In this document: positions 13,404 to 25,640 of the stretch, in pieces
Layout: each line of letters opens with the position of its first letter
Numbering within the stretch: position 1 is the first letter of the stretch
DNA from: Paramecium pentaurelia
Taxonomy: Eukaryota > Ciliophora > Oligohymenophorea > Peniculida > Parameciidae
Assembly: GCA_905183005.1 (NCBI GenBank)
Contig: CAJJDO010000110.1
Coordinates: forward strand, 302,702-366,701
Reading direction: 5' to 3'
DNA: 64,000 nt
The notes under the pieces: model-generated
Seen by the model: the letters and a program-made list of their open reading frames with translations, nothing else
The model's database searches: none
What the model was told of the DNA's origin: nothing
Program-made: the position numbers and the translations under genes

Positions 13404-14322
13404 ATTTCAAAATAATTAATATTAACTAGGAGAGAAAATCAAAAATTTATATTAGCTGATAATAGAATAAAATAAAATACTATTTCATTATTTCAAAAAC
13501 ATAAAAATTTGATTATTAATTCTAATTTACTAGTTCCCCTTTAAATAATTCATTCTTTTCTTAAAATGAAAATTATCAAAATATTCAATGATATTTAAAC
13601 AATCATTTCTTAATAACTAAATAACAACTATAAAATGAATTAAATATAAGCCTTTATTCTGTTTATTTATACTTACATAATCAATTTATCACAGAGTGAA
13701 GAAATAATAGTTAGTGAATATACCTAATATATTTTAAGTTTTAAGTTAAATATATAGACTATTATATTTTTTATTAGTATAACTATTAAAATTTTTTAAT
13801 TTATTTTATAGTAGATGCTTCTAAAAATTTTACTAAGTAATATATTTTAACAAAGTTCAAAAATTGAGTAATTTAAAAAACAATTATTATTGAGTTAGAT
13901 TGAGAAACTAATTATTGATGCTTATTAGAAGAAGAGAAATATGAAATTCATATTTAAAAAATAATAAGAAAAATCAATTACCCGAAAGCTGTGAATACTT
14001 ATAATTATCAATATCAAAAGTACTTGATTTGGTTTGAGATTATAAATAAAAGTTACTAGTCTCACAGAGAGGAATTAGGTTCTGAATTTTATTCCTTTTT
14101 CAGATTTGATAGATGAGAATCCAGATTAATTTTGTCTTAACCTTCAAATTTGTAAAGATCTGAATATTTACAACTAATTCTTCAGTATTTATTTAAATTT
14201 TGTTCCTAATACAAAATCTTGATTTTCATATATAATTAGAATAGTATTTTCCCAAATAATTAATATTATGAATAATAAATTATCTAATTCCTATTTTGTC
14301 TCTCAATAATAAACAATAATTT
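13404..14322. other. AT-rich stretch with coding-like fragments only
   Basis: No frame can be assembled here. Around 13980-14220 a plus-strand stretch reads like protein (Leu/Gln/Ile-rich) for 20-40 codons at a time between TGAs, which may be a relic. I find no intron that joins the pieces and no recognisable motif. Confidence 0.45.
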
Positions 14323-15743
14323 TCATAAAAAATAAAAATACTATCGATTAATGAGAGATGTTAAAAAATATTAATTAACAATTTACAACATTTTTAATTA
14401 ATAATTTTATATATAAAGAATAAGTACATAAATGATGATAAATAATATTTTATTGTTGTTAATATTTATCAAAATCAATGTTTCAACTAAAAACTGATTT
14501 TATTTTGATAATTTTGTATAACTATTTTATTTGTAAATAAATTTGTCTTTATTTATTCTTAAGTTAACCAAGTTTAATTAACTTATTTTTAAATAAAAAA
14601 TCATCCATTTTCTTCTGTATTCTTAATTAACATTATCTTCATAATCACCTTGTCCTTATGTAAGACAATTAATTTAATAAATAATATGATAAGATTGATT
14701 TTATGAATCATAATAATAATTAGACTTTTAAAATTACTAAGTAAGATGTTTCTTTTTAATTAATTTTGCTATTGATATATTTATTAAAAGAAATTTTTGT
14801 TCTTTAGGATCTGCTGCCACAACATAAACAGGTTTTAGATATGAATTTTGGATAATAATTTTCAAAAATGTAATTTTTTTTTAATTTTACCATTTTTTTT
14901 TATTCTGGTAATATTATATTAACCTTTTTAATTAACAATTAATGCTAAATAATCAATGAGTATATAAAGATGAATATCATGATTTTCAAGAAATTAATAG
15001 GATTTTGAATTAATTTTATATTTCTATCTTTTTGATTTATCGATGTTGTAATTTTTTAAAATTAAATGGTATTAATATATTGAATCTAAATGTGTCATAT
15101 AAAAAAAAATTAGATTAATCATCATATTCTATTCTTAAAATTGGTTAATTATTTGAAAAGTATAAAACTTTTTAAATTCTATTTTTAAGATCCAAAAACA
15201 ACCATTTTGACATTAATTATTTGCTATCATTTATAATATTTATTAATGCCAAAATTACCATCTTTAGAAAATTATGGATTTGTATCTCCTAAAAAATTAG
15301 ATCTTAATAATAATTTTTATATCTTATGATTGTAAATATCAATAATAATAAGTCTTTGTAATTCTTTTTTTCTTAAAATTTAAACATTTACATTTATTAA
15401 AATAAATTAATGATTTGGATCAAATAATGAATTACCTTCTTCTAATGAATCATTTTAATCATTAAGGTCTGAAATATCATCTATCTCATAGTTTTCTATA
15501 TCTATTTTTACTTCTTCTCCTTTTTCATTAGAATAATAATAATTAATATTCAATTCATCTGGACCATCATAATTCTACATTTCATCTTCTAATAATAAAT
15601 CATATTCTATCTGGCAATTCTCCATATTATCGTTCATTCTCATTTGTAAATTAGAATGTGAGTTCTATAGTTCCACAAATTGATTAAACTTTTCTTTGAT
15701 CTTCCATTAACATCTTCCAATACTCTTTATAAGATTAACTCAT
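14323..15743 (-). CDS. Acidic unknown protein, one homopolymer frameshift
   Basis: ATG at 15743-15741 (MSQSYKEYWKML). Intron 1 is 15689-15665 (25 nt) and intron 2 is 15258-15224 (35 nt, removing an in-frame TGA). The stop is TGA 14325-14323. After splicing the length is one base short of a multiple of three. A nine-A run near 14880 separates the upstream frame (ends KKKLHF then TGA) from the downstream one (LKPVYVVAADPKEQKF...), so one A is probably missing from the sequence or the gene is newly broken. The N-terminal third is strongly acidic and Asn/Asp-rich (ENYEIDDISDLNDQND), followed by a mixed region and a basic helical C-terminus. No membrane segment or catalytic motif is recognised. 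Function unknown. Confidence 0.65.
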
Positions 15744-16688
15744 TAACAAAGGCTTATTTATAAATAATATAATAGAGATAATAAGAGTGTTTTTAAATAT
15801 CTAAAATCTTAATTAATTTACTATCAATTATAATTAATTAAATCTAATTATATATTATATAAGACACAAAATTTCTTAGATATTTGAAGAAATTAAAAAA
15901 ATATTAAAACAATTATGATAAATATATTAATTTATATCATTTTATAAATTCATATTAAATCAATAATCGTAATTTAAACAGTATTTATTAATACTTTTAA
16001 ATCCTAAAATATTTAGTTATTTAATTATTATTGATATTAATGTTGATTATAAGGATCAATATTAACCTTATTTTAAGTTAACCATACTTTTATTTATTGT
16101 TGACATGAAGAAAAGAAATATACTTTTTATTATTTAATAATTTTTAATAGAAAATTAAATTAAATACTAATTATAATAAGAAATATAAGAGAAATGAAGA
16201 TTTTTATAAAGGTAGATGTTTATTTGAAAAAAAAAAGCTTATAATTGAGAAATTGAATTAAAGATGAATTTAATTGATGAAATAAAAAATATCATTAAAA
16301 TAATTAAAATTAAAGAATAAAATAAGAGGAATTAAGATATTTAAAATAGATTAAATAATTAATATATTTAAAATACTAAATTAATCAATTGTAAATAAAA
16401 TTAATTTAAGATTATCATAAGTTTTTTGAACTACTTTAGAATTAATTGGAATCCTTTATAATTTTGTATAATATAATAAATAAATTGGTGATATAGTATT
16501 ATATATTTGAGAATGAGATTAATTGTTATAATTAAAAAAATTAAAATTTTATTGTTATTATTAATTACATATAATTAAAATCAGAGTTTAAAAATTATAT
16601 ATTTTGAAATGTTTATATGGTTAGTTTGGAGAAAGAGCATTAACATGATACTTCTTATATGATTAAGAAATGGATTATGAAGCTATTT
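15744..16688. other. Very AT-rich intergenic stretch
   Basis: About 85% A+T, dense in TTAATTAA-like words, with no frame longer than chance and no motif. The last 70 bp (16620-16688) contain a short coding-like segment that runs into the duplicated region and may belong to the kinase relic. Confidence 0.6.
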
Positions 16689-16791
16689 TATGAATAACTG
16701 AATTAATCGTTGAGTAAAGAGCTGAAGAAATTTGGAACCTAATAAAATTCTAATAACGTTAATGAATATTATTAACTAAATCTTGACTATT

Positions 16792-16819
16792 TATAATTAA
16801 AAATTATTATTAATTTATA
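16792..16819. mobile_element. Putative 26-bp IES (internal eliminated sequence) retained in copy 1
   Basis: Comparing the two copies, 26 bp are present at 16792-16817 and absent from copy 2. The indel can be placed so that it starts with TA and is followed by TA (16818-16819), leaving a single TA in copy 2. That is how Paramecium IESs are excised, and 26 bp falls in the shortest and most populated IES length class. The left end TATAATTA matches the TAYAGYNR end consensus at most positions (A instead of G at position 5). The right end read inward, TATAAATT, matches less well. A replication slip in this AT-rich sequence is the alternative. Confidence 0.55.
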
Positions 16820-16844
16820 ATTTATAATATTAAAATCTGCATTT

Positions 16845-16900
16845 AATATCTTCAAAAAAAAGGAGATCAAACTTATATCTCCTTTTTTTTTGAAGATATT
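16845..16900. other. Long perfect hairpin
   Basis: AATATCTTC-A8-GGAGAT and its inverted complement (ATCTCC-T9-GAAGATATT) flank a 9-base loop. The stem is about 23 bp with one extra T. The same hairpin occurs in copy 2 of the repeat. It may be a MITE-like palindrome, a terminator-like structure, or a relic of a mobile element. Nothing shows transcription. Confidence 0.7.
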
Positions 16901-17261
16901 ATCCATTAAAGTAGTGTGTTATATTTTGAGATGAATAAGAATTTTTTTCATTAGTAGTAGTGGGATTGTAATAAATGTTTATTAAAAGTAAATTTTAGCT
17001 TTTGGTTAAATAGTCAAAGAAAACTTAGATCTGTACTTAGAATTAATTTAAAATAATTAAATATATATTTTTTTCAAATCTAATTAAACTTGTTCTTAAT
17101 TTTCTAATTATAATCCTATAAAAAATAGGTAGAATATAAGTTAGGATAACTTTTTGATTTGGAAGTAGAGATTAATCAAAAATAAGATTAAGTAGCATTA
17201 TTTGCATTTTTAATAGTATTGTTTAAAATATTATATTCAAAAGAAGAATTAGTTATTTTAT

Positions 17262-17393
17262 TAAGTATAATATGATTTAGATAATTTATAGAAGATAAAA
17301 GAATTCATATAATTATATAAAATTGGTTATATTCATATTGATTTTAAACCACAGAATTTTATTAATTTAAGTATAAAATTAGTTATATGATTG
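17262..17393 (+). pseudogene. Protein-kinase catalytic-loop relic (also in the second repeat copy)
   Basis: The frame DLDNLQKIKEF...GYIHIDFKPQNFI ends in TGA. HIDFKPQN (17334-17357, repeated near 18342) matches the protein-kinase catalytic loop H-x-D-x-K-P-x-N, preceded by a helix as in subdomain VIA. No DFG motif or other subdomains remain in frame, and TGAs surround the segment, so this is a decayed kinase rather than a working gene. Confidence 0.5.
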
Positions 17394-17722
17394 TTAATAT
17401 TAAATTATTTCTAAAATTATCTTGTTATTCTATTTATAAAATTCAGAATTAAGTATTCGATTATCAATAGTAAAATTACTTTTTTCTGTAATTATGGTTG
17501 AACTATATCTTAGAAAAAAAAACATTAAAAATTTAAAATTTATATCCCAAAATATTATAGTCAAAACAATTGATAAGGTTCCTGAATTTTAAACTTTTGG
17601 ATACTCATTAATCTTAGTTAAAGATCAAAATAATAGAATAGAACTAGAAACTAATTAGATAAATGAAACTTTATATTTTTATATTATATGTAATTTGCTT
17701 CAAATTTTATCCATATAACTTN

Positions 17723-18729
17723 TATGAATAACTGAATTAATCGTTGAGTAAAGAGCTGAAGAAATTTGGAACCTAATAAAATTCTAATAACGTTAATGAA
17801 TATTATTAACTAAATCTTGACTATTTAATTTATAATATTAAAATCTGCATTTAATATCTTCAAAAAAAAGGAGATCAAACTTATATCTCCTTTTTTTTTG
17901 AAGATATTATCCATTAAAGTAGTGTGTTATATTTTGAGATGAATAAGAATTTTTTTCATTAGTAGTAGTGGGATTGTAATAAATGTTTATTAAAAGTAAA
18001 TTTTAGCTTTTGGTTAAATAGTCAAAGAAAACTTAGATCTGTACTTAGAATTAATTTAAAATAATTAAATATATATTTTTTTCAAATCTAATTAAACTTG
18101 TTCTTAATTTTCTAATTATAATCCTATAAAAAATAGGTAGAATATAAGTTAGGATAACTTTTTGATTTGGAAGTAGAGATTAATCAAAAATAAGATTAAG
18201 TAGCATTATTTGCATTTTTAATAGTATTGTTTAAAATATTATATTCAAAAGAAGAATTAGTTATTTTATTAAGTATAATATGATTTAGATAATTTATAGA
18301 AGATAAAAGAATTCATATAATTATATAAAATTGGTTATATTCATATTGATTTTAAACCACAGAATTTTATTAATTTAAGTATAAAATTAGTTATATGATT
18401 GTTAATATTAAATTATTTCTAAAATTATCTTGTTATTCTATTTATAAAATTCAGAATTAAGTATTCGATTATCAATAGTAAAATTACTTTTTTCTGTAAT
18501 TATGGTTGAACTATATCTTAGAAAAAAAAACATTAAAAATTTAAAATTTATATCCCAAAATATTATAGTCAAAACAATTGATAAGGTTCCTGAATTTTAA
18601 ACTTTTGGATACTCATTAATCTTAGTTAAAGATCAAAATAATAGAATAGAACTAGAAACTAATTAGATAAATGAAACTTTATATTTTTATATTATATGTA
18701 ATTTGCTTCAAATTTTATCCATATAACTT
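17723..18729. repeat. Direct repeat, copy 2 (contig-end overlap)
   Basis: Second copy of the 16689-17721 block, 1,007 bp, lacking the 26-bp TA-bounded segment. It leads without interruption into the MORN-repeat gene, whose last codons and stop (18710-18708) lie inside it. The offset to copy 1 is 1,034 bp before the missing segment and 1,008 bp after it. Confidence 0.9.
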
Positions 18730-21083
18730 GTTTCTGAACTAAAGTTTATTAAATGCTATATATTTACATTTTCTCATATTCCTTATCCCACAATCCTCTG
18801 CTCTTTAATATGTCCCATATCCCCTTTTTCTATCCATTTTAGTATTCTCCTTTTTAAATACAAAATCCATCATTCAATTCTATCCATTTCCCATCTTTCC
18901 TTCCAGTTTCATCAAATAACCCACCAAATCTATATATTTTAAATAATTTATCATTGAAAACTTACATCAATTCATTCGGTTTAGAAGTATTCCAAATCCC
19001 AATTTTTTTACCTTTCTTATATTCACCAGTAAATAATATTTAACACCTTTATTAATCTAATAATTATTAATCAATACCAATATTAAAATGGACTCAATTC
19101 TAGCCATATACCTTCTTTTAATCCAGTATCATCATATAATCCACCTCCACTATTTTTAATTTAGTTTAATTTTCATAAATACATTGTATATTTAAATGTA
19201 AAATCTTCATGATCATAACTTGTTTCCACTATCTCCTCAATATCCCATCTCCCAATTCTTCTACCCTTTTAATATTCTCCCTAATAAAAGATGTGTTAAT
19301 CTCTACGAAATTATATTGAAATAATAATCTACAACAACCTTGAAAAATTATCACTTATTTCTCTCCATTGTCCATCTTTTATTCCATTTTCATCGAATAT
19401 ACCTCCACCCCTAAGTTTTTCATAATTTAATTCTTACATTTTTTCTCCTATAAACATAATCTCCCAGAGACCATATTTTTTATCATTTTTATATTATCCT
19501 ACATGACTAACTTAAGTTTTTCTTTATTAATATATTAAATTCATTACCTGCTCAAACTATTTTCTAGTTCCATCCATATACCATCCTTTAATCCACATGG
19601 ATCATATAAACCACCCCCACTTTAATGATAATTTATTTATGTATTTACATCTTTTGATAATCATCATTAGTTTTTTTTCTATACATAATCTCCCATCTGC
19701 CTACCTTTAAACCATTTTGATATTCACCTTAATATATGATTTAACATTCCCTATTGAAATAATATGATATTCTAAAAACCTATAAAATCCATCACTTAAT
19801 TCTATCCAATTACCAATTTTCATTCCTTTCTCATCAAATGATCCACCACCGCTACAATATTGCTTTTTAATCACAAATTACATCTCACAATATTTGTCAC
19901 TACTATATTCTCTAAATATCGTATCCCACTTTCCAATTTTTAAGTCGTCTTGATATTAACCGTTGTAGAGGATTTATACATAACTTTAAATTATAGAGAT
20001 CAAATTAATATACCTCTAAAAATAATTACATAAATCAACCCATTTACCTTGTTTCTTTCCATTCTTATCATAGAATCCCCCACCACTTTTATTTATTTAT
20101 TCTTTACATTTATGCAAACTTTAATCCATCAGATAACCTTGCCATTGTATCCCATTGACCAGATTTTTTTCCATGTAAATAATGACCTTAATAAATTACT
20201 TAACTAAGACTATAAATATTATTGAATTCAAAATAGTACTTGCTAAAAAAGTTGCTCAATTCTATCCACTCACCATTTTTTTAATTTTCATCAAATTATC
20301 CTCCGCCTCTTAACAAATAAAAAATAGATATTTACATTTATATAAATTCATCATATCCATGTCCTCTGTACATAGTAGTCCATACACCAAATTTTTTGCC
20401 ATCTTAATATTCACCATTATATGTTATTTAACTCTAACTATAAGTATAAATTATATTCAATTATACCTTGAAAAATTATCACTTAATTCAATCCATTTAC
20501 TATTTTTTACCCCATTTTCTTTATAAACTCCTCCACCACTAATTTTCAAAAAATATTTTACAATCTTTTATTTTCGAACACATAATTCCAAGTTCCTATT
20601 CTAACTCCATTTTCGTATTCTCCTACTTCATAAACTTTTGCATTCCTTTTATATTTTTCCAATAATAAATACTCCCCAAAGTTCTATGCCATTTCTTTCC
20701 ATTAACCTTATTTCTAACCATTTTCAGAATAATATCCTCCAACTCCTTCATAATTCCAATTCCAATCTGCAGTCCACCTTCCTATTTTTTAGAAGCTATG
20801 ACTCCTTTCCCCTTACCAAGTAAGATGCTCTATTTGTTCTAAATTAGTCATTATTTATGAAGTCTCTTATTGGTCACTAAAATCATTATTATTGTATATA
20901 CATCCTAATAATTTTTCCACCCATCATATATAGCATTTCGTTGTTTATAGATTTTTTGACTTAGAACTTTATTTAGGTTAGCATATGATCATGATTCTGA
21001 TTAGGAGTTACACCATCAATATCTTATATTTTCTCTATACATAAAGTTTAAGAGTTTTTTTGATAATTATAGTTTTGTATCAT
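18708..21083 (-). CDS. MORN-type repeat protein (nine GGG..DE.G..GKW units)
   Basis: ATG at 21083-21081, stop TGA 18710-18708. Many 22-33-nt introns interrupt it, roughly one or two per repeat (for example one joining KIIR to IDQQE, and others right after KM or before SGGG). The protein consists of about nine repeats of roughly 65 residues, each with SGGG.YDE.G.K.GKWIEL followed by Y.GEY.NGKK.G.WDI. This is a MORN/YwqK-like beta-hairpin repeat family that is heavily expanded in Paramecium. MORN repeats bind membranes or scaffold proteins, so a peripheral scaffold role is likely, but no enzyme domain is present. The 5' exon before the first repeat is helical and lacks a signal peptide. I did not verify every splice in the C-terminal three repeats (18720-19450). 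The last exon lies in the contig-overlap repeat. Confidence 0.85.
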
Positions 21084-21293
21084 TAATATTAAATAATATA
21101 TCTCACTTAACTAAAATTAAATAGTCATTAATCTCTATATATCTTAGTGATATTTAAATTTAATTCTAAATAAAAATGTAATTGGTTTAATAAAATTAAT
21201 ATCTCTAATGATAAATCAATATGATATATTAGAATAATAGTTAATATTAAATGAATATTTGCAAAGACCATCTTTAATGCCTTTTAATTTGAT

Positions 21294-21853
21294 ATGTCTA
21301 GCTAAAGAGTAATTTCATAGAAAACTTTTCAAGAATCTAAAAATGAACTTGTTGTTGAAAAAAAGCAACTGCTTTCTATACATAATTTAAAAGACAAATT
21401 AAAGAAAAAAGTTGAAAATTCAATTTTAAATACTCAGATTTTAGCAAAATCTCTACTCTATTCAAATTTCTACTTTTATAATCTGAAGAGATGATCAAAA
21501 AAGTAATCAAATCCAACTTAGTCAATTATGAAATATTTGATATAAAAGAATAAGAAGATTAATTTTTTCAGAATCCAATATTTATTTTTCCTTTTGAGAT
21601 AAATCAAATGAGATGGTTTTCTTAAATTTAACTTAAGAGAATTAAATTGAATAACATTAAAATTATATATTTAAATGTTACTATTTATCTAATTAGTAGC
21701 TCTTATTTGATAGAAGATTAAATAAAGTTTATTTCAAATTCAGATATTATAATCAAGATAGCAATCATTTTCAGCATCTAATTCTTTTAATCAATTTTTA
21801 TCTTTTTTATGCTTCTCATATCATTTTAAACCTTTATTCAAGAATGTATTTGA
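21294..21853 (+). pseudogene. Unknown charged protein with a frameshift
   Basis: ATG 21294 opens about 65 codons (MSSQRVISQKTFQESKNELV...) rich in Lys/Glu/Gln, ending at TGA. A second frame, shifted by two, continues from the same point for over 120 codons (IKKVIKSNLVNYEIFDIKEQ...) and ends with two hydrophobic Ile/Phe-rich stretches before TGA 21851-21853. I could not find a GT...AG intron of suitable length between them, so a frameshift is more likely. The family is unknown; a small membrane protein is possible. Confidence 0.45.
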
Positions 21854-22237
21854 TGGAAAAAAACATAATATATAAAACATATACTAAAATATAAAATTAG
21901 AAAATTAATGAATATGACTTAATTCAAATATTAATACCCAAAAGTCAAAAGTTTTACAAAAATTCTATTTTCTATTTGAGCCGAAGTTTACTTAATAAAA
22001 TTCAAATTAATAATATTTAGATTATTTATTGATATTTTAACTTATTACTATATAACCATACCATAAGTATTATTTTAATTTATTTTTAATTCCAATATCC
22101 TCTATATCAGATCATAATTTAATAATATTTATCTCTAAATCAAAATTGTTTTTATAATAAGTGTGATGAAGTTGAGTATCCTTAAAATATAATTTTTAAT
22201 TATAAAAAATAAATTTTTCGAAGAAAATTAAAATGAA
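21854..22237. other. AT-rich intergenic stretch
   Basis: No coding frame, repeat or structured element seen. Confidence 0.6.
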
Positions 22238-23487
22238 ATGGGAAATAGTGAGACTAGCCATTCGAAAAAAAAGAAATCTGGAATATCTGCTTCTTAATTT
22301 TGAGATATATTTATTTATACTGATAAACCATATTATTTCTCTGGTGAAGTTATACTTGGTAAAATTGATTTTTACAATTATGTAGGAAATATATATTTAA
22401 ATATAATTAGGGATGGATTTCCAGGATGTGGAGTTTATTTGAGAGTCTTAGCCTAAGAGAAATGTAAATGGACAGAAACATCAACAAGCACTTCAACTGA
22501 TTCAGAAAGTAATACATCTATAAGCACAACTACTTATACATATACAGGAAAGTCATATATTTATTAACATAAGTTGGAATTACATAATTTTGAAAGTCCT
22601 TTATTACCATTAGGGTAATTTGTATTTCCTTTTTAATTTTAACTTTTCTCTTATCTTCTTGGTTCATATTATGAAAAGGATTTAGCATAAATTAGCTGTT
22701 TTATCTAAGAAATCCTCTTATAATTCTATTATTAACAGACAACGATTAATCATAAGAGAACCAATACGATAAAATAAAAAACCTTTGAATGGTCAAATGT
22801 TGGTTCATTCTCAGGATTGTTGTTTTCCAAGTGATGGAGTAATAAATAAATTCTATTTATAGCCTTGTCATGTCAATTGTAGTATTGATAAACTTAATTA
22901 TCTTCAGGAGATGTAGCTTATTTATAAATTAACATTTATAATTCAAGCTTAGATGAACAAGGAATTCCATTTCTATACTTTTATTGAATACTTTGACATT
23001 AACTGATGATTAAGGCCGATAAAAATTCTAAAATGAAATTTTTGCATATAAATAGATTAAAGGAGTTCCATCAAAAAGCAAGGATAAAAAGAATGTACAG
23101 TTTATTTTGCAAAATAATAAATCACCTTAAGAAACATAACCATCCTTAAATGCCGTTTAGTGAATTCAGTTTATTCATTATAGATTAAGGTTAATTTAGA
23201 TTGTAAAATAATTTTATATTTTACCTGATTCCTGTTGTGGTAAAGAGGATCCATCAATTGATTTTCCTATTTAGATTGTTGCTTTAGTGCCTTAGATAGA
23301 TCCAATTATAGAAGAATCTCCTAATTGAAATCCTTAAATTGTTGATATACAAAAGGTCTATCTTACTGATATAAATAAGGAAAATAGAATTGCTTATAAT
23401 TAAGATGAATCAAATGAACAAAATTTTAAGTTTTAATCTTATAAAAGAAACTAAATATAGGATATATAGTAGCGAATGAAGGAATGA
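22238..23487 (+). pseudogene. Arrestin-family protein, decayed
   Basis: ATG 22238 begins MGNSETSHSKKKKSG. A 27-nt intron (22359-22385) restores the alpha-arrestin N-domain pattern: TDKPYYFSGEVILG, NIYLNIIRDGFPGCGVYL, WTET, HKLELHNFESPLLPLGQF. Later pieces resemble an arrestin C-domain (KPLNGQMLVHSQDCCFPSDG, DCC-like CCGKEDPSIDFPIQI, SPN.NPQIV). Such proteins couple cargo or receptors to trafficking machinery. The gene is broken: TGA at 22301-22303 sits just before DIFIYTDKPYYF, at least three frame changes occur between 22680 and 23200, and another TGA replaces a residue in SPN*NPQ, where Trp would fit. Identity as an arrestin is fairly secure; loss of function is inferred from the number of lesions. 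Confidence 0.72.
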
Positions 23488-23918
23488 TTAATCAATATTA
23501 AATCATACATGAATTATGTCATTTCTTTATCTGGCTTGAAATTCTTGATTCTAAACGTCCAAATTATTAAAATATTATACTTTTGAAATAAACACACAAA
23601 ATTTTTAATTAATACAAAATAGTAGGTTTTATAATAATGAATTTCAACTATTTTTAAGAAATAAATTCGATATTATTATTTTACAATGAGTAAAATAGAT
23701 ATTTCAAATGATATTGATTAAAAATAATGAAGCTCGTAATTTCTGTCCTAATAGTATTGTATTTTTAATTGAAAAAGTAAATTTTTTGGACTCATTTAAA
23801 AAAAGTAGCTAACCATCATTGGTCTTTAAAATGTAATAAATTAGATATTTTTCTATTATTTTTTCATAATTAATTACAACTAATTTACTTAAAATTTTAT
23901 AAATGATAAATTTATTTT

Positions 23919-24266
23919 TCAGTGATCAATTAAACATGTTTTAGTTCCTAAATCTTCATTCTTAATTTGTTGAACTTTTTTAAATTGTTAATATCTATTT
24001 TTTGTTATTTTAAAAGCTAATAGTTTTATTTACATATCTTGAACCAATAAGTCTGAATTATATTTTTCAACAACAACTTAAATTGCTTTGTCCTTCATTT
24101 CAAAATATCTCTCTCCATTTCCACCAGTATTTTGACTCGAAGCTACTCTCATCTTAATTGTTTTGTCTTCAATTGATTATATGATTGTTACATCTTTCAT
24201 ATTTAGTGAAAATTCTAACTCTTCATATTAGCCCACAAAATTTTTTTTTAATTTTCCAAGTATTAT
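23919..24266 (-). CDS. Fragment of an unknown protein
   Basis: An open frame of about 115 codons ends at TGA 23921-23919. The sequence (MKDVTIIQSIEDKTIKMRV..., then GGNGERYFEMKDKAIQVVVEKYNSD) has codon use and composition like a true gene, with a mix of charged residues, a short Gly-rich turn and a C-terminal amphipathic helix. The 5' end is not resolved: the frame runs upstream into an A9 run and an in-frame TGA. It may be the last exon of a longer decayed gene. Family not recognised. Confidence 0.45.
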
Positions 24267-24389
24267 TCAAAATTCCAACACCACATTGTTTCAATTTAAT
24301 TTTAAATTTTTATTAAGTATTCTAAAATATCAATTAATTATGATATGCTATTTTATTTAAGAATTATATAGCGATTTATGTATTTTTTT

Positions 24390-25010
24390 TTTACATATAA
24401 AATTAAATTGGGATCATTTGAGCATATTAACAATTAAAGATTTTGAAATTCTTGATATAATATTGCTTGAATTAACATCATATTGTATACAAGTTCTTAA
24501 ATACAGTATGGTAGATACTAAGAGTGAATTCATATAGATACATAGAAGAAAAAATCGGCCTCGCGGAAGCTGACTTTCAGGAAAGGAGCTATATTAATCG
24601 ACAAATTCTATTGGACATTCTCAGGGAATTTATTTACAAAAACACTAGATCAAGATGGGAAAATGAATAAGGATTATATTAGAAAATGAAACTTACCTCA
24701 TACTATTTTTAAATTTGCAAACTGTTACCTAAAGAGTAGTATGATGAGAGAATGTATAATGAGTTGATGAATATGGAGAATTTACATTTTGATCTTAATG
24801 TTTATCAAGGGAACTTTGAATAGATTTACTTTAGTATAATGATAGAAGCAGTTTGGGATCAAAAGATTAATTAAGTTACCCAACTCATACTTCATTTGAT
24901 ATTCCCATTAGATATATATTGTTTCTTATTGTCAAATTATCTATTTACTATCTTTGCTGTTCATAAGTATTTTGTCTTGCTAATTTAAGTTTGATTTATT
25001 TCGAAATGAA
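24390..25010 (+). pseudogene. Unknown gene relic with a GC-rich core
   Basis: Plus-strand coding-like text lies in at least two frames. One is L.WDHLSILTIKDFEILDIILLELTSY... up to about 24560. Another runs from EEKIGLAEADFQERSY at 24548 for about 150 codons to TGA near 25005, with Trp, Tyr and Met residues in a composition typical of real protein. The join between frames falls at 24555-24570, where GCCTCGCGGA stands out in very AT-rich surroundings. The same ten bases occur at 40231-40243 within the structured-RNA element. Family not recognised. It could be a frameshifted gene or the site of a past insertion. Confidence 0.4.
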
Positions 25011-25276
25011 TCTTAGAACCAATCTATCATATTATATGCAAATGCAATAAAAGTAAACATTATTTTTAACCTATAATTATACTAATTCTTAAACATATTT
25101 CTAAAACTATATTTTAATTTATACAAAATTAATACAAAAAATAGTTTTTTGAGCAAAAGAACTCTCTTAACAATATTCTGTATTCTGATACTAATTCAAA
25201 ATAAAGAGTTATTTCCAATTATTAGTGTTTTATAATTTTTTTTTAAACACAAAAATTTGATTCAAAATCATGAAAT

Positions 25277-25640
25277 AAAACTACTCGACTTCACTGTTCC
25301 TAGCCATCCAAGTTTTGATTGAGTAAATATTACTATTAACAAAAATCTTTCACTTATCTAAAACAAGGCTTAAGTTTCTATAATAGCTTTTCACAAAATC
25401 TAATCATCATTGCCTGGAACATCTTAAACTCTAAGATCATATATAATCTTGTGCTATACTTTTATATCTAATATCATTCAGTTAACTCGAATCTTTCATT
25501 CTTATATTTTAATCTTATAAACTAAATTTCCAGGTTGAGCTTATATTTCAGCAAATAGAAGAATAGTTAATTCAAAGGAACCAAATTTTTCTTCTTTATT
25601 ATCTCTAATTAATTATAAAGGAAAATAAAATAAGTCTGTA
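25277..25640 (-). pseudogene. Possible C2-like / beta-rich gene relic
   Basis: On the minus strand, RDNKEEKFGSFELTILLFA and then IRV..MILDIKV...IYDLRVQDVPGNDDQIL read as beta strands and loops resembling C2-like repeats. They are broken by TGAs and frame changes. One TGA (QIL*KAIIE) could be a former Trp codon. I assign no function. Confidence 0.3.

Larger units (their letters stand above)
16689..17721. repeat. Direct repeat, copy 1 (contig-end overlap)
   Basis: This 1,033-bp block recurs at 17723-18729 and appears identical except for a 26-bp segment present only here (16792-16817). Copy 1 ends exactly at the single N (17722) and copy 2 starts exactly after it. Adjacent copies flush against an N are the signature of two overlapping contig ends that the assembler failed to merge, rather than a biological tandem duplication. 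The block contains the kinase relic, a long hairpin and the 3' end of the MORN gene. Confidence 0.9.

Noticed and set aside
15200..15260. In-frame TGA after NKYYK in the acidic gene
   Set aside because: It lies inside a 35-nt GT...AG intron (15258-15224) whose removal restores a long open frame.
16689..18729. A true tandem duplication of about 1 kb
   Set aside because: The copies abut a single N precisely at their ends, which is what unmerged overlapping contigs look like. The IES-like indel explains the failure to merge.
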